Shown: positions 1 through 7,821 of the stretch, piece by piece
How positions within the stretch are numbered: the stretch's first letter is position 1
Layout of the letters: each line of letters starts with the position of its first letter
Assembly (NCBI GenBank): GCA_028278205.1
Contig: JANQES010000011.1
Span: forward strand, 22,857 to 86,856
Direction of reading: 5' to 3'
DNA from: Rhodothermales bacterium
GTDB lineage: Bacteria > Bacteroidota > Rhodothermia > Rhodothermales > Bin80
DNA: 64,000 nt
Made by a program: the position numbers and the translations under genes
Notes under the pieces: model-generated
The model's input: only the letters and a program-made list of their open reading frames with translations
Databases searched by the model: none
What the model was told of the DNA's origin: nothing

Positions 1-2
1 CC

Positions 3-782
3 CTAAAAGAAAGCACTTTCAGTAAGAGCATTAAGGAAGACTTATCTGCCGATTTCAAATACTTCGAAGGACGTGATAGCGAACAAAACCTTCTAATACA
101 CCCTTTATCTTATTTCTTTATACGATTTGGCTCAGTAGCATCCAGGTTCAGCGTACATCAGTTCTACCCGCAATCCTGTCGGGAGCCGAGCGCACCGACG
201 CATTTCCCAGAATTGGGTCGATCAGGAAAAAACCTGCCTGCTTTGATCGATTGGCTTCAAAAGAACCATCCCAAAGCATGGGAGCAGGTGACGGCGGATA
301 TGCAGGATATTCTTCAGGATTTAAACCAGATCTCTCTCCAGTATCTACACACCAAAACACTGGGGCTGTTCTTCGAAGAAGAAGGATTTGGACGCTCCTG
401 GAACGTCGATGAAGTATCCGACGGGACGATTCAAGCGCTGGCGATCCTCGCGGCGTCTGCCGATCCGAGAACGTCGCTGTTGTTGATTGAGGAGCCAGAG
501 AATTCGGTGCATCCGTGGATCGTGCGAATGCTCGTCGAGCAGCTTAAAAAGGTGAGCCAGACGAAGAACGTCATTGTCACCTCGCAATCGCCGGTGTTGA
601 TTGATTCGCTGCATCCGAGGGAAGTGTGGATCGTGGCGCGGAAGGACGGCGAAACGCAGATCCGTCAACTCACCGACCTCGATCCGTTGATCGAAGATCA
701 TTGGAAAGCTGGAAAGTACCAGCTCTCTGATTTTCTCGATTCCGGCCTGGTGCCGCAAGTCGTTCCGGGAGGTATCTTTTGA
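3..782 (+). CDS. ABC/OLD-like AAA ATPase, C-terminal part (5' end outside window)
   Basis: The frame is open from the first bases of the window, so the Met at 213 is internal and the gene is cut by the window edge. What remains is the C-terminal lobe of an SMC/RecF/OLD-type ATPase: a signature-like SDGTIQALAIL (about 418-450), a Walker B LLLIEEPENSVHP (about 478-516) and a switch VTSQSPVLIDSL (577-612). These ATPases bind ATP at dimer interfaces and often gate a partner nuclease. The stop overlaps the TTG start of the next gene (TTGA), which encodes a DUF4276-like protein, a pairing typical of two-gene conflict systems. The Walker A is outside the window. AT-rich codons at the 5' end suggest transfer. 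Defence role is inferred. Confidence 0.85.
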   Translation, partial: LKESTFSKSIKEDLSADFKYFEGRDSEQNLLIHPLSYFFIRFGSVASRFSVHQFYPQSCREPSAPTHFPELGRSGKNLPALIDWLQKNHPKAWEQVTADMQDILQDLNQISLQYLHTKTLGLFFEEEGFGRSWNVDEVSDGTIQALAILAASADPRTSLLLIEEPENSVHPWIVRMLVEQLKKVSQTKNVIVTSQSPVLIDSLHPREVWIVARKDGETQIRQLTDLDPLIEDHWKAGKYQLSDFLDSGLVPQVVPGGIF

Positions 783-1390
783 AAATTGGGATCGTGGTGG
801 ATGGAAATGCTGAACAGCAAGCGCTGAAGGAATTAACACGGCGCATCAAGATTGAAGGTGTGCAATTTCTTGCTCCTGCTTATGCAGATATGCAGCCAAA
901 GAGTGAGCCGGGCCAGATTGCCGGAAAAGCCATAAAAAAGGTGAAAATTCAACGGGACCGAGGCGCTGACCTCATCGTCGTGCTCATCGACCGGGAAGAT
1001 CGCAAGGAATGTCCGACTGAATTTGCCGATCAACTCAAACGCGCCTTCGCGAAACGGGGCTACGATGCCGTCAACGTTGTCGTAAAGAATCGGACGTTCG
1101 AAAACTGGCTGATTGCCGACGTTGAGGCGCTCAAACAACTGCCCGGTCGCTTCAAGGTGACTAAAACGTTCGAAAGAACCGTTTCTCCCAATAAAGCCGA
1201 TAACGTTGGCGATGCGGAGGCGTTGCTCAATAAAATTGGCGTCAAACAGCGGTATCATAAAAGGCGCGACGCTGTACGCATCACGGCGGTTCAGGAGACG
1301 CTCAACATCGCAAAAAATTCCCGCAGTTTTCGGCGCTTTCTACACGTTGTCGGCCATCCGCAGTATCTTTCGCAGAGCAAGAGACCTTAA
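779..1390 (+). CDS. DUF4276-like (TOPRIM-related) partner of the upstream ATPase
   Basis: A 203-residue protein starting at TTG 779 behind GGGAGG (767-772), overlapping the ATPase stop by four bases, so translation is coupled. The N-terminus has the family's glycine/acidic pattern (GIVVDGNAEQQAL), followed by the acidic strand DLIVVLIDRED (about residues 62-72) and the FENWLIAD motif (about 107-114) characteristic of DUF4276. DUF4276 proteins are small TOPRIM-fold-like proteins found beside OLD-family ATPases. They are presumed nucleic-acid hydrolases or effectors, by analogy with the ATPase/TOPRIM pairs of PARIS and related anti-phage systems. Family assignment rests on motif recognition; function is inferred from context. 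Confidence 0.75.
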   Translation: MKIGIVVDGNAEQQALKELTRRIKIEGVQFLAPAYADMQPKSEPGQIAGKAIKKVKIQRDRGADLIVVLIDREDRKECPTEFADQLKRAFAKRGYDAVNVVVKNRTFENWLIADVEALKQLPGRFKVTKTFERTVSPNKADNVGDAEALLNKIGVKQRYHKRRDAVRITAVQETLNIAKNSRSFRRFLHVVGHPQYLSQSKRP

Positions 1391-1500
1391 CCGCGTAATC
1401 GAACTCCTCACTTAACCTTCAAGCCCACCGCGCAACGCCGGAAACGCCGGGCCGTAGCGGCGAGATGCCGATAGCTGACGCCTCCAATCCGAGGATGCTT

Positions 1501-2538
1501 ATGACGACGCTCAAGCAACACCTGCCACTCCTGGGTTTCGGCCTGGCGCTGACGGTGATTTATCTGGCCGCCGTCTTCATCGCCGCCGAGGTGCCGCGCT
1601 TTGAACAGCCGGATCTGCTCGCGGCGGCGCTGACGCTGGATCTGACGGTGCTGGTGCCGCTGCTCTATTACGGGCTGATGGTTCGGCGCAAGGGCTGGCC
1701 GCTCATCAGCGTGGCGCCGGTCTTTTTGCTGAGCCTGGCAGCGGCGTCGTTCATCGTGCCGGCCCAGCATCAGGGCCTGCTCGACATTCTCAAATATCTC
1801 GTGGCGCCCGCCGAGTTGTTGCTGCTGGGCTACCTGGGCCTCACCGTGGTGCGGGCAGCGCAGCGCTTCCAGGATCACACCGCCAACGACGTCATCGAAC
1901 GCCTGCGCGAGAGCCTCTACGACGTGCTGAAAGCGCGCCTGGCCGTCGACCTGATCACCTCCGAAATCGGCCTGTTCTACTACGCGCTTTTCTCCTGGCG
2001 TGCCCGGCCCCTCGACCCGGCGAAACAAATCGCCTTTTCTTATCACAAAAAGATCGGCTATGGCCCGGTAGTGGCTGGTATTCTGGTCGCGATGCTCATT
2101 GAAGTGATCGCCGTGCACGCGCTGCTGTGGATGTGGAATCCGGCGCTGGCGTGGGTGGCGACGGCGCTGGGTGTCTACGGGTTCGTGTGGCTCCTGGGCG
2201 ACTGGCGGGCGGTGCAACTACGCCCCATTTCGGTCGAAAAAGACGCCCTGGTCGTCCGAATCGGCCTTCGGTGGACGGCGCGTGTGCCGTTTGCGGCCAT
2301 CGCGTCGGTGCGCCCGGTAGAGGGCAAGCCGCCTGCACGCAAGACGCCGGGCTACCTCGAAGCCATCCTGCTGGGCAAGCCGCATTACGTGATCGCCTTG
2401 AACGAGCCCATCGTGGCACAAGGCTTGTACGGGATGCGTAAAACGATCACGACCCTCGGCCTCGCCGTAGACGACGCCGAGGCGTTTGAAACTGCACTCA
2501 AACATCATTTTGATGCGTGGAAGTCAAGATTATCTTGA
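1501..2538 (+). CDS. Multi-pass membrane protein of unknown function
   Basis: About 345 residues. I place the start at ATG 1501 because GAGG at 1491-1494 sits six bases before it; an in-frame ATG at 1465 lacks a site. The first 230 residues contain about six to eight hydrophobic segments, for example HLPLLGFGLALTVIYLAAVF and LLLLGYLGLTVV. The last 110 residues (from about LRPISVEKDALVVRIGLRW) read as a soluble beta-rich domain resembling bacterial PH-like domains attached to membrane proteins. I do not recognise a named family. Neighbours are the ATPase/DUF4276 pair (ends 110 bases upstream) and an unrelated secreted protein, so no operon partner is evident. Confidence 0.75.
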   Translation: MTTLKQHLPLLGFGLALTVIYLAAVFIAAEVPRFEQPDLLAAALTLDLTVLVPLLYYGLMVRRKGWPLISVAPVFLLSLAAASFIVPAQHQGLLDILKYLVAPAELLLLGYLGLTVVRAAQRFQDHTANDVIERLRESLYDVLKARLAVDLITSEIGLFYYALFSWRARPLDPAKQIAFSYHKKIGYGPVVAGILVAMLIEVIAVHALLWMWNPALAWVATALGVYGFVWLLGDWRAVQLRPISVEKDALVVRIGLRWTARVPFAAIASVRPVEGKPPARKTPGYLEAILLGKPHYVIALNEPIVAQGLYGMRKTITTLGLAVDDAEAFETALKHHFDAWKSRLS

Positions 2539-2576
2539 TATAGCGAGATCAGGTTGATGGGATTTGCTACGGGAGT

Positions 2577-2683
2577 GTAAAACGTAAAACGTGAAATGTG
2601 AGGGTGCTCGTAGAAAGGTTTGAACGATGCACCCTCACGTTTACTTCGTGAGTCGCTTCGCTCGTCTCACGTCTTCACGTTTC
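2577..2683. repeat. Palindromic intergenic element, ACGTGAA-arm family with 33-nt hairpin core and 28-nt module
   Basis: Left arm made of AAAACGT/ACGTGAA units runs into GTGAGGGTGC (2598-2607), which pairs with GCACCCTCAC (2629-2638). The core 2602-2634 is exactly 33 bases and has relatives at 14032 and 34848. A 28-base module beginning ACTTCGTGAGTCGCTTCGCT (2643-2671) sits on the right side, followed by a second arm TTCACGTTTC. Function unknown. Confidence 0.75.
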
Positions 2684-2729
2684 ATGCCCCTCCGAATCAA
2701 CCGCGACGGACTTCCTATCACAACCGACC

Positions 2730-3938
2730 ATGAACAGCACTTTACATAGATTGCCCCCCCTGCTGGCGCTCGCCGCGGCGATGCTGATCGGCACGGCGGC
2801 TACGGCGCAGGCGCAGATCGACAAGCTGCCGCATCCCGATACCACCAGCGGCAACTTCTTTGGCGTGGCCGTCTCGATTAACGGGCACCGGGCGCTGGTG
2901 GGCGCCAGCAGCGAAGACACCTGCGACACCAACGCCGGCGCCGCCTACATCTTCGAACAAGACACCACCACCGGCTCGTGGGCTGAAGTAGCCCGGCTCA
3001 TGCCCGACGATTGCCTGGGCGGCCTGTTTTTCGGGCGGTCGGTCTCGCTCAGCGGCGACCGGGCGCTGGTGGCCTCGGCCAACGAATTCTTTGCCTCCAA
3101 CCGCTCCAATGCCGCCTACGTCTTCGAACGCGACTCGACCGGCACCTGGGCGCAAACGGCCAAGCTGACCATCGACACGGAAGCCGAAGAAGGTCCTTTC
3201 GGTGCCTCTGTCTCGCTGGACGGCACACGCGCGCTCGTCACGACCTGGGGCGACACCTCCGATGGACGTTTCAGTGGCGCAGCGTACATCTTCGAACGCG
3301 ATGCCAAGACGGGACGCTGGGTCAAGGTCGCGCGGCTGACCGGCAGCGAGGGGCTCCGCACCGGCGTCTTCGGTGGGGCTGCCGCCCTCGACGGCGACCG
3401 CGCCGTCGTCTCGTCGTCGGCCTATTTCAGGGAAAGTCCGGGGTCGATCTACATCTTCGAACGCGATGCCGGCGGCAACTGGTTCGAAGCCGCCCGCTTC
3501 GGCAACATCGACGACTTCTTCATCTCCGTCGATATCGAAGGCGACCGCGTGCTCGTGGGCGAGAGTAAAGACGGGCGGCGCAAGGCCGGCGCGGCAACGC
3601 TCTACACCCGCGACGAAGACGGCACCTGGCGCCTGGCCTCGACGCTGCGCCCCCCGACGCCGTACGACCACGGCGGCTTCGGCTCGGAGATCTCGCTGGC
3701 CGGCAACCGGGCGCTCGTGGCCGGCTACGACGAACAACTGCGCCTGGATTACAACATCGACCGCGTGGTCTATATCTACGAATATGAACCGGAAACCAAC
3801 TCCTGGTCCTATCAAAACATCGTCGATATCGGCAAAGTGGCCTTCGGCACATCGGTCGATCTCGACGGCACGGTGGCGCTCATCGGCGATGCGTCTGAGA
3901 GCGAACCCGGCGCGGCTTACGTTGTCCAGCTTCGGTAA
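2730..3938 (+). CDS. Secreted FG-GAP/beta-propeller repeat protein
   Basis: A 402-residue protein with a clear signal peptide ending near AATAQAQ. The mature part is built of about seven repeats of roughly 50 residues with the pattern FG..VSL.GDRALVG......GAAYIFERD..TG.W....KL, as in FFGVAVSINGHRALVGA and FGASVSLDGTRALV. This is the FG-GAP_2 type of integrin-like propeller repeat common in exported proteins of marine Bacteroidota and Planctomycetes. It probably folds into one seven-bladed propeller in the periplasm or outside the cell. No catalytic residues or T9SS tail are seen; the last repeat runs straight to the stop. The ligand cannot be told from sequence. A strong terminator follows. 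Confidence 0.85.
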   Translation: MNSTLHRLPPLLALAAAMLIGTAATAQAQIDKLPHPDTTSGNFFGVAVSINGHRALVGASSEDTCDTNAGAAYIFEQDTTTGSWAEVARLMPDDCLGGLFFGRSVSLSGDRALVASANEFFASNRSNAAYVFERDSTGTWAQTAKLTIDTEAEEGPFGASVSLDGTRALVTTWGDTSDGRFSGAAYIFERDAKTGRWVKVARLTGSEGLRTGVFGGAAALDGDRAVVSSSAYFRESPGSIYIFERDAGGNWFEAARFGNIDDFFISVDIEGDRVLVGESKDGRRKAGAATLYTRDEDGTWRLASTLRPPTPYDHGGFGSEISLAGNRALVAGYDEQLRLDYNIDRVVYIYEYEPETNSWSYQNIVDIGKVAFGTSVDLDGTVALIGDASESEPGAAYVVQLR

Positions 3939-3972
3939 GGGATTTTTTTGAAAGTATCTTTGGCGATAACTT

Positions 3973-4008
3973 AGACCCGGAGGGTTTTGCAAACCCTTCG
4001 GGTCTTCT
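3973..4008 (+). terminator. Intrinsic terminator after the FG-GAP gene
   Basis: A 15-base-pair stem (AGACCCGGAGGGTTT against AAACCCTTCGGGTCT, one G-U pair) with a three-base loop TGC, followed by a short T/C run, 34 bases after the stop at 3938. It overlaps a spurious TTG start at 3987. Confidence 0.8.
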
Positions 4009-4061
4009 TACATTCACCCCACTCTTCCATCGCTGCCTTCTTTCTCCCGCTCAAGAAATCG

Positions 4062-4997
4062 ATGCGCCGCCTTCGTGCTTCGTTGTGGCTTGTGCTCCTG
4101 GTGTGCTGGTTTTCGGGCTGTGCCAGCCTCGAAGAACCGGCGCGCGAAGCGCCGTCGTATGCCCGCGCTGCCGATCAGTACCGCGCCTTCGCCGACGCCG
4201 ATGCGTTGGCGGCTTACCTGCGCGCCGGCTCGGAGGCGGGACCGCTCGTGAGCGCGCACCGGGGCGGCCCTACGCCGGCCTATCCCGAAAACGCTATCGC
4301 CACGTTCGAACGCGCGCTGCGCTATACACCGGCGCTCATCGAGTGCGACGTCCGCATGACGCGCGACAGCGTGCTCGTGCTGATGCACGACGAAACGCTC
4401 GACCGCACGACGACAGGCAAAGGCACCCTCGCCGATCAATCGTTGGAGGCGGTGCGCAAGCTGCTGCTGGTCGATCATCTGGGCATCATCACGCCGTTCC
4501 GCATCCCGACGCTCGACGAAGCGTTGGCGTGGTCGCGTGGCCGCGCGGTGCTGACGCTCGACGTTAAAAGGGGTGTGCCGCCGGCTCACGTCGTGCGTGC
4601 CATCCGCCGCATGCGTGCAGAAAACCGGGTCGTCGTGATCACCCACACCCTTGCCGCTGCACAGCGCATCCATCAACTCGCTCCGGAGTTGATGATCTCC
4701 GCCTCCGTCGAAACCCTCGCCGATACGCAAGCCCTCCTCGACAGCGGCATCGATCCCTCGCGCCTGATCGTCTTCACCGGCGTCGGCGAGGTCAAACCGG
4801 ATGTGATCGACCTGCTGCACCGGCACGACATCCGCGCGATACTGGGCACCTTCGGCCTGATCGACGACCGCGCCCAGGAAGGCGGCGCTGCCGTCTATCA
4901 AGCCCTCATCGACCGGGGCATCGACGTCGTCGCGACCGACACGGTGCCACTGGCCGCCGAGGCGGTGGAAGCCTACCGGATGGCGGAGATGCCGTAG
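4062..4997 (+). CDS. Glycerophosphodiester phosphodiesterase family lipoprotein
   Basis: Start set at ATG 4062, which gives a lipoprotein signal (MRRLRASLWLVLLVCWFSGC, lipobox Cys20). The upstream TTG at 3987 lies inside a terminator. The GDPD TIM-barrel follows with its hallmark motifs: SAHRGG (general acid/base His) and PENAIATFERAL, then IECDVRMTRDSVLVLMHD holding the metal-binding E-x-D and the second catalytic His, then LDRTTTGKG. These enzymes hydrolyse glycerophosphodiesters to sn-glycerol-3-phosphate and an alcohol, recycling phospholipid head groups. Lipidation suggests the periplasmic face of the inner or outer membrane. The C-terminus lists the usual ATDTVPLAAEAVEAYR end of the barrel. 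Monocistronic as far as can be seen. Confidence 0.88.
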   Translation: MRRLRASLWLVLLVCWFSGCASLEEPAREAPSYARAADQYRAFADADALAAYLRAGSEAGPLVSAHRGGPTPAYPENAIATFERALRYTPALIECDVRMTRDSVLVLMHDETLDRTTTGKGTLADQSLEAVRKLLLVDHLGIITPFRIPTLDEALAWSRGRAVLTLDVKRGVPPAHVVRAIRRMRAENRVVVITHTLAAAQRIHQLAPELMISASVETLADTQALLDSGIDPSRLIVFTGVGEVKPDVIDLLHRHDIRAILGTFGLIDDRAQEGGAAVYQALIDRGIDVVATDTVPLAAEAVEAYRMAEMP

Positions 4998-5058
4998 GAG
5001 GCGGATCTCTTCAACCCTTTCACGCATTCTATGACGGCTATTAGGAGAACCTTTTGCC

Positions 5059-5382
5059 GTGAAGCATCCCCAACTCCATACCATCCGGCATGAACTCGAC
5101 GAGGCATTGCGCATCCTCTACGGAAATCGCCTCGTGCGCCTCGTTCTCTATGGCTCCCAGGCTCGCGAAGACGCCGTTCCCGGCTCTGACATCGACGTGC
5201 TCGTCGTACTCAAAGGCCCCGTTCGCTCCGGCCAAGAAATCGAACGAACAAGCGATATCGTCTGCGCGCTCTCTCTCAAATATGATGTGGTGATTTCACG
5301 CGTCTTTAAATCCGAAGAAGCGTACCAACAGGAGCAAAGCCCTCTGTTGCTTAATATTCGAAAAGAGGGGGTCAGACTATGA
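5059..5382 (+). CDS. MNT-type nucleotidyltransferase (MntA-like antitoxin)
   Basis: A 107-residue minimal nucleotidyltransferase starting at GTG 5059, with AGGAG at 5043-5047 (spacing a little long). The Pol-beta-type active site GS-x10-D-x-D is intact: YGSQARE (Gly32-Ser33) and GSDIDVLV (Asp44, Asp46). Proteins of this size paired with HEPN proteins form type VII-like toxin-antitoxin modules in which MNT AMPylates the HEPN toxin near its active site to neutralise it. The stop overlaps the ATG of the HEPN gene (ATGA), so the two are translationally coupled. Antitoxin role is inferred from family and pairing. Confidence 0.88.
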   Translation: MKHPQLHTIRHELDEALRILYGNRLVRLVLYGSQAREDAVPGSDIDVLVVLKGPVRSGQEIERTSDIVCALSLKYDVVISRVFKSEEAYQQEQSPLLLNIRKEGVRL

Positions 5383-5753
5383 CCGACGAGCAAGAAGGGC
5401 TCCTCAAAAAAGCACGCGAAAGTGCGCAGGCTGCTCAACTGCTTGTTGATGGAGGCTACGCGCCCTTTGCAACGTCACGAGCATATTATGCCATGTTTTA
5501 CGTGGCAGAAGCGTTTCTTCTTGGTGAGGGATTATCCTTCTCAAGCCACAAGGCCGTCATTGCTGCGTTCGGAAATCGTTTTGCGCGAACAGGCATCGTT
5601 CCCACTCATTTTCACCGTTATTTGATTGATGGCATGGATCGTCGCACGGAGGTAGATTATGACATCGATCCGGATGTGCGTCCCGAAGATGCAAAGGCCA
5701 TGATCGACCAGGCCCAACAATTCATTGCCCTGGCCGAGCGTCTTCTCGCGTAA
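5379..5753 (+). CDS. HEPN-domain protein (HepT/UPF0332-like toxin partner)
   Basis: A 124-residue all-helical HEPN protein, overlapping the nucleotidyltransferase gene by four bases. The N-terminal helix pair ARESAQAAQLLVDGGY and the SRAYYAMFYVAEAFL helix (residues 33-47) match the UPF0332 group. The R-x4-6-H RNase motif of active HepT toxins is not obvious here: the segment after Arg34 lacks a His at the right spacing. This may therefore be a non-nucleolytic HEPN partner. A tyrosine-rich helix (Tyr36, Tyr37, Tyr41) offers possible AMPylation sites. It sits next to a convergent nuclease gene ending four bases away. Confidence 0.85.
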   Translation: MTDEQEGLLKKARESAQAAQLLVDGGYAPFATSRAYYAMFYVAEAFLLGEGLSFSSHKAVIAAFGNRFARTGIVPTHFHRYLIDGMDRRTEVDYDIDPDVRPEDAKAMIDQAQQFIALAERLLA

Positions 5754-5756
5754 TTA

Positions 5757-7460
5757 TTACGTCTCCATCACCCTGCTCAACCACGCTGCCAGATGCTCGG
5801 TGTTGCCGGGCAAAAGCGGGATGGCGCCGACGCCGATCTCGTCGAGCATCCGGCGGTGACGGCTTGTTGAGAACTGGCCCGGCGTTTCTTCGCGATAGGG
5901 AAATAACGCCACCGCCTGAGCAACCACGCGCGCACCTGCGCCGTGCCGGCGGCGATCCTGGATAGCGTCACGGTATCGATGGAGGGTGTTGAGCGCGTCG
6001 GTGGGCGGACCGGGCAGGCCGTAGCGCCGCCGGTACGACGGCGAGGCATCGAGGCGATATTTGGCGTCGAGGACGTAGCGGGCGACGGTGCCATCTGCGT
6101 GGTGGAGCGTGAGCAAGAGGTCGGGCTGTTGCGGGACGAGGTAGCCGGGGCCGCCGAAACGCGGGTTGTAGATCAGATCGAGCCGCCGCCCCTCGGAGAG
6201 CAGGAAGGTGACGGTCTGGGCGCGTCCTTTTTGCAAACGCAGGTGCAACCCATTCCGCTCGACGGCGATGAGCGACCGCAACGGCTCGCGGCATCCGGCT
6301 ACGTCGGCGGCGAAGCGAACGAGGGTCAGGAAACACCAGTATTCGTAGAGCAGGTGGAGTTCTTTGAGCGCCAGGCGAAGCGGCCCGCCTTCGAGGCGCA
6401 GCCCTTGTTGCAAGCGCAGGCACGCCCGATACGCCTCGCGGTAGCCGGGGGCGGTGAGCAGGCGCCACGGCGGCGCAGCAGGCGGCTCGCCTTCGGCTTC
6501 CTGGATGACGGCCAGCCGCATCAGGCGGACGAGGCGATGTTGCAGGGCTTCGAGTTCTTCGCGCACCTGCTGCCGGCGCGCGCTCGGACGGCGGCAGTCT
6601 TCGGCGGCGTGCAGGCCGGCCAGACGGGTTTGTATCAGCGCCAGCCGCGCCGCCAGCCAGCGATGTTCGGGTGTGTCGAGGGTGTAGCGGCCGCGCGCGG
6701 CGGGCAGGCGTTCGCGCACCGGCAGGCCGGCGCCAGCCCGCTGCCATGGCCCGCGTCCACGCCCGCGTGCAACAGCCCGGCGGAGCGCCGCGTCGGGCCG
6801 CCGGATGCGGTCGGCGCGATGCTCTTCGACGACGCGCTGCGTGCCCCACTGCGGCTGCCGGGCGATGTAATCGAGCGCCTGTTCGAGGTCGCCGGCGACG
6901 TGGCGGAGCAGGGTCATCCACATCATCGTGCCGGGCGGTCCGGGGGTGGTTTCCAGGCCGGGCGTCGTCGTGGCGCGCAGGTATTCGAAAACCAGATCCG
7001 CCGCGATCTCCTGCACGTCGTCGCGGAGGGCTTCGTAGTCGCTGCGGTAATCGAGCTTCGACGGATAGACTTCGACCTCAAAAACAAAGGCCGGCGTCCC
7101 TCCTGCTTCGACGACGAACCGGCTCTGCCCCACCTGCGCGCCGAAGTTGATCACGCCGTGGACGACGCGCCCGCCATCGGAGCGTTGGAGGCCCTGCACC
7201 AGCACCGGATCCCGATGCCGCACACGCAGCGACACGCCGGTTTTGCTCTGGACGAACAGCGTATAATCCGTCTCCTCGAAAAGATGCGCGATGCCGCCTT
7301 CCCGGATGCGCACAGCCGGCTTCACGCCACGCTGCAATCCTTCGACCGCCAACCCGAAAGGCTGCTCTGCCGCCTCCTGCGCCACCGGCACCGGCTTCAC
7401 GCGCCGCTGGCTCCAGACAAGCCGGAGCGCTTCGGTTTCGATGGAAAAAAGTTCGGGCAT
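5757..7460 (-). CDS. DUF2357 protein with PD-(D/E)XK nuclease domain (McrC-like)
   Basis: A 567-residue protein. The N-terminal half is the beta-rich then helical DUF2357 region; the C-terminal half carries a PD-(D/E)XK nuclease core, QPDLLLTLHH followed by RYVLDAKYRLD (around residues 440-470). DUF2357/DUF524 nucleases normally pair with an McrB-like AAA+ GTPase to form McrBC-type modification-dependent restriction systems. No McrB-like gene is upstream on this strand; instead the 3' fragment of an amidase-like gene ends 23 bases before the ATG. The 3' end converges on the HEPN gene with only three bases between the stops. It is either an orphan, a relic of a larger system, or works with a partner elsewhere. 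Confidence 0.75.
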   Translation of the reverse strand: MPELFSIETEALRLVWSQRRVKPVPVAQEAAEQPFGLAVEGLQRGVKPAVRIREGGIAHLFEETDYTLFVQSKTGVSLRVRHRDPVLVQGLQRSDGGRVVHGVINFGAQVGQSRFVVEAGGTPAFVFEVEVYPSKLDYRSDYEALRDDVQEIAADLVFEYLRATTTPGLETTPGPPGTMMWMTLLRHVAGDLEQALDYIARQPQWGTQRVVEEHRADRIRRPDAALRRAVARGRGRGPWQRAGAGLPVRERLPAARGRYTLDTPEHRWLAARLALIQTRLAGLHAAEDCRRPSARRQQVREELEALQHRLVRLMRLAVIQEAEGEPPAAPPWRLLTAPGYREAYRACLRLQQGLRLEGGPLRLALKELHLLYEYWCFLTLVRFAADVAGCREPLRSLIAVERNGLHLRLQKGRAQTVTFLLSEGRRLDLIYNPRFGGPGYLVPQQPDLLLTLHHADGTVARYVLDAKYRLDASPSYRRRYGLPGPPTDALNTLHRYRDAIQDRRRHGAGARVVAQAVALFPYREETPGQFSTSRHRRMLDEIGVGAIPLLPGNTEHLAAWLSRVMET

Positions 7461-7483
7461 GCGGTTCGTGCGGGAGGCATTTC

Positions 7484-7690
7484 TTATTGGAATAGGTCCT
7501 CAGCGATTTCGTCGATAGACGCGGCATAGGCTTCGATCAAGCGATCTCTGCGAGCCAGGGCCGTCTGCATGTCGTTGTCATTGGTCATGAAGAACGGTTC
7601 AGCGATCACGCAAGGGGCGCGCGTGTTCTTCAAGAGATGTCCGCCTCGGTCATTTCCCGTCCTGGCTTTCGTGTGTGGATACAGCCTCTA
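7484..7690 (-). pseudogene. 3' fragment of an N-acetylmuramoyl-L-alanine amidase-like gene
   Basis: Reading the minus strand gives a 60-odd-residue open stretch ending in TAA at 7484. It carries TGNDRGGHLLKNTRAP followed by CVIAEPFFMTNDNDM and a closing helix LIEAYAASIDEIAEDL. The RGG..LL..T..P..I.EPFF.TN..D pattern is the C-terminal end of Amidase_3-type cell-wall amidases, including the catalytic-Glu strand. An in-frame TAG near 7690 closes it upstream, and no start or N-terminal half exists before the divergent peptidase promoter region. It is a truncated remnant, possibly left when the DUF2357 nuclease island was inserted. Identification is by motif only. Confidence 0.5.
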
Positions 7691-7821
7691 AATGTATAGG
7701 GTCTAACATCGAGAATGGCAATATTCATTCGGATTGCGCAAAAAAATACTCTCCGCAACTCTCGCCGTCGTCCGCAGTACACCGTCCATCCCATCAAAGA
7801 ACCATTCGAAAAAAACGCGTG

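Noticed and set aside
3987..4061. Upstream TTG start for the GDPD gene
   Set aside because: It lies in the loop of a strong terminator and would destroy the lipoprotein signal that ATG 4062 provides.
5943..7529. Long plus-strand frame opposite the DUF2357 nuclease
   Set aside because: Antisense shadow: no family pattern, while the minus frame carries PD-(D/E)XK motifs.
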